A stretch of 25,505 bases of DNA, taken from positions 1 through 25,505 of the forward strand of contig JAWXBO010000068.1 of the NCBI GenBank assembly GCA_034440175.1, in the 5' to 3' direction. The position numbers and the translations under genes were made by a program. Of this stretch, positions 24,575 through 25,505 are shown one piece after another; positions within the stretch are counted from its first letter, which is position 1; each line of letters begins with the position of its first letter. The notes under the pieces were generated by a model that saw nothing but the letters and a program-made list of their open reading frames with translations, had not been told where the DNA came from and ran no database searches. The DNA is from SZUA-430 sp034440175. GTDB taxonomy: Bacteria > Pseudomonadota > Alphaproteobacteria > Micropepsales > Micropepsaceae.

Positions 24575-25255
24575 ATGATGCACGCCGGGATCTTGGCATT
24601 TCACATTGGTATGGGAACGCTGGGCGTTTTGATGGGCGCGGCTGCACTCGTGTTTCGTAAAGGCAGCGGGCCGCATCGCGTGGTTGGCACCGTCTTTGTC
24701 CTCTCGATGTTGTTCATGGGAGCGAGCGCCTCCATTCTGGCGGTGATGAAGCCGCAACCGGGTTTGGTCGCCGGCGGTCTGATGACAATTTACTTTATCG
24801 CCACGGCGTGGATGGCGGGCCGCCGCAAGGATGGTGAAACCGGTGCGTTCGAAATCGTCGCTTTCGTCGCCGCCCTCGCGCTAGCCTTCCTAATCGCGAT
24901 GGGTGCCTACGCGCTCGCCACCGGCGCGACGAAGGCGCCTAACCCGGTATTCCCCTATGTGCTTTACGGCATCAGCGGCGCAATGGTGCTTGCGGCGGCC
25001 GGCGACCTCAGCGTCATCTGGCGAGCCGGTCTTTCTGGGGCGCAGCGCATCGCGCGGCATTTGTGGCGGATGTGCTTTGGTCTGTTCATCGCCGTCGGCT
25101 CGTTCGCAGCGCAAGGCGCGGCCAAGGTGTTGCCGGCTGGCGTAGGTCTGCCCGTGCTTTTGGTCTCCATGTTTCTCGTCCTCGGCGTGATGGCCTATTG
25201 GCTCGTGCGCGTGCTGTTGACGAAGTGGTACAGCCGCGCGGAGCAAGCTGCGTAG
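24575..25255 (+). CDS. Polytopic membrane protein, DUF2306-like
   Basis: A 226-residue protein with about seven hydrophobic segments. The N-terminal HIGMGTLGVLMGAAALVFRK, then GPHRVVGTVFVLSML, and the later RHLWRMCFGLFIAVGSF resemble the uncharacterised DUF2306-type inner-membrane family. The conserved histidines H4 and H10 in the first segment and those in the GPHR and RHLWRM motifs suggest haem or metal contact, but that is speculation. No function is assigned. ATG 24575 and ATG 24578 are adjacent and cannot be told apart. It is divergent from the AraC-type regulator, which may control it. The 250 bases after the stop hold only repeat copy B. Confidence 0.82.
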   Translation: MMHAGILAFHIGMGTLGVLMGAAALVFRKGSGPHRVVGTVFVLSMLFMGASASILAVMKPQPGLVAGGLMTIYFIATAWMAGRRKDGETGAFEIVAFVAALALAFLIAMGAYALATGATKAPNPVFPYVLYGISGAMVLAAAGDLSVIWRAGLSGAQRIARHLWRMCFGLFIAVGSFAAQGAAKVLPAGVGLPVLLVSMFLVLGVMAYWLVRVLLTKWYSRAEQAA

Positions 25256-25343
25256 TTACCGGGAGCGTTGAAATACGGAGACACGATAATGCTGTCGATG
25301 CATTCACGGGTTTGAACGCTTGCGGTTAGAGTGTTCCGCGATG

Positions 25344-25505
25344 GTTGTTTTTCCCGGGAGCGCCGGAATCCTGCGCGCTTTTTGCAGGCTGCAAGTAGGG
25401 CGGGCAGGAGAGCGTGTGAAGAAATCACGCGGAGGCGCGGGGCCGCGGAGATTTGCGCGCGAAATCTGTCACTCTCCGCGTTCTCCGCGCCTCCGCGTGA
25501 CATTC
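25344..25505. repeat. Dispersed palindromic repeat, copy B (cut by the window edge)
   Basis: It aligns without net length change to 23162-23323 of copy A: 20 identical bases, a variable 34-base middle, then 108 bases with 7 differences. The palindrome begins at GTGAAG 25416 and is cut after GTGACATTC. Two of the changes from copy A (GCAGAG to GCGGGG on the left arm and CTCTGCG to CTCCGCG on the right) restore base pairing between the arms. The middle keeps a small stem (TTGCAG/CTGCAA around 25382-25394) although its sequence differs. Confidence 0.85.

Noticed and set aside
23162..25505. CRISPR array
   Set aside because: There are only two long repeats two kilobases apart with genes between them; no short regularly spaced repeats occur anywhere in the window.

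Overview
The window looks like a stretch of an alphaproteobacterial chromosome. It carries two housekeeping blocks that meet tail to tail: a fatty-acid/cell-wall cluster on the plus strand (fabD-fabG-acpP-fabF-mltG-yicC-gmk) and an outer-membrane biogenesis cluster on the minus strand (lptF-lptG-lptD-surA-pdxA-rsmA). These are followed by pepA-holC, an ABC-F ATPase and ndk. The gene order, the single-rotamase SurA, the short chi subunit and the moderately GC-rich codon use fit Alphaproteobacteria. I cannot name a genus from sequence reading alone. No rRNA, tRNA, CRISPR array or intact insertion sequence was seen.

Layout. Bases 1-616 hold a VapBC-type toxin-antitoxin pair whose antitoxin lacks the usual N-terminal DNA-binding part, and possibly the last codons of an upstream gene. 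Bases 617-1079 are non-coding and contain a cluster of GGACA/TGTCC repeats. From 1080 to 3877 two divergent surface-polysaccharide genes lie back to back: a UDP-N-acetylhexosamine dehydrogenase and an O-antigen ligase/polymerase-like membrane protein. From 3945 to 9989 runs the fatty-acid synthesis block, ending in a lytic transglycosylase, the YicC ribonuclease and guanylate kinase. From 9986 to 17820 the opposite strand encodes LPS transport (LptF, LptG, LptD), the periplasmic chaperone SurA, the vitamin B6 enzyme PdxA and the 16S rRNA dimethyltransferase RsmA, mostly with 4-base start/stop overlaps. pepA and holC (18039-20002) face away from lptF. A small unknown gene and an ABC-F ATPase follow on the minus strand, then ndk on the plus strand.

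The right end (22798-25505) is looser. It has a 573-base non-coding stretch, an AraC-type regulator divergent from a polytopic membrane protein, and two copies of a roughly 162-base dispersed element built around a long imperfect palindrome. The copies lie in the same orientation on either side of the regulator/membrane-protein pair.

The genes share an envelope theme: acyl chains from FabD/FabG/AcpP/FabF feed phospholipid and lipid A, LptF/G/D export LPS, SurA folds LptD and other barrels, MltG limits glycan strand length, and the two polysaccharide genes act on surface glycans. I found no convincing new multi-gene system. The most notable items are the dispersed palindromic repeat, the shortened antitoxin, the three-cysteine LptD and the unknown 89-residue protein.
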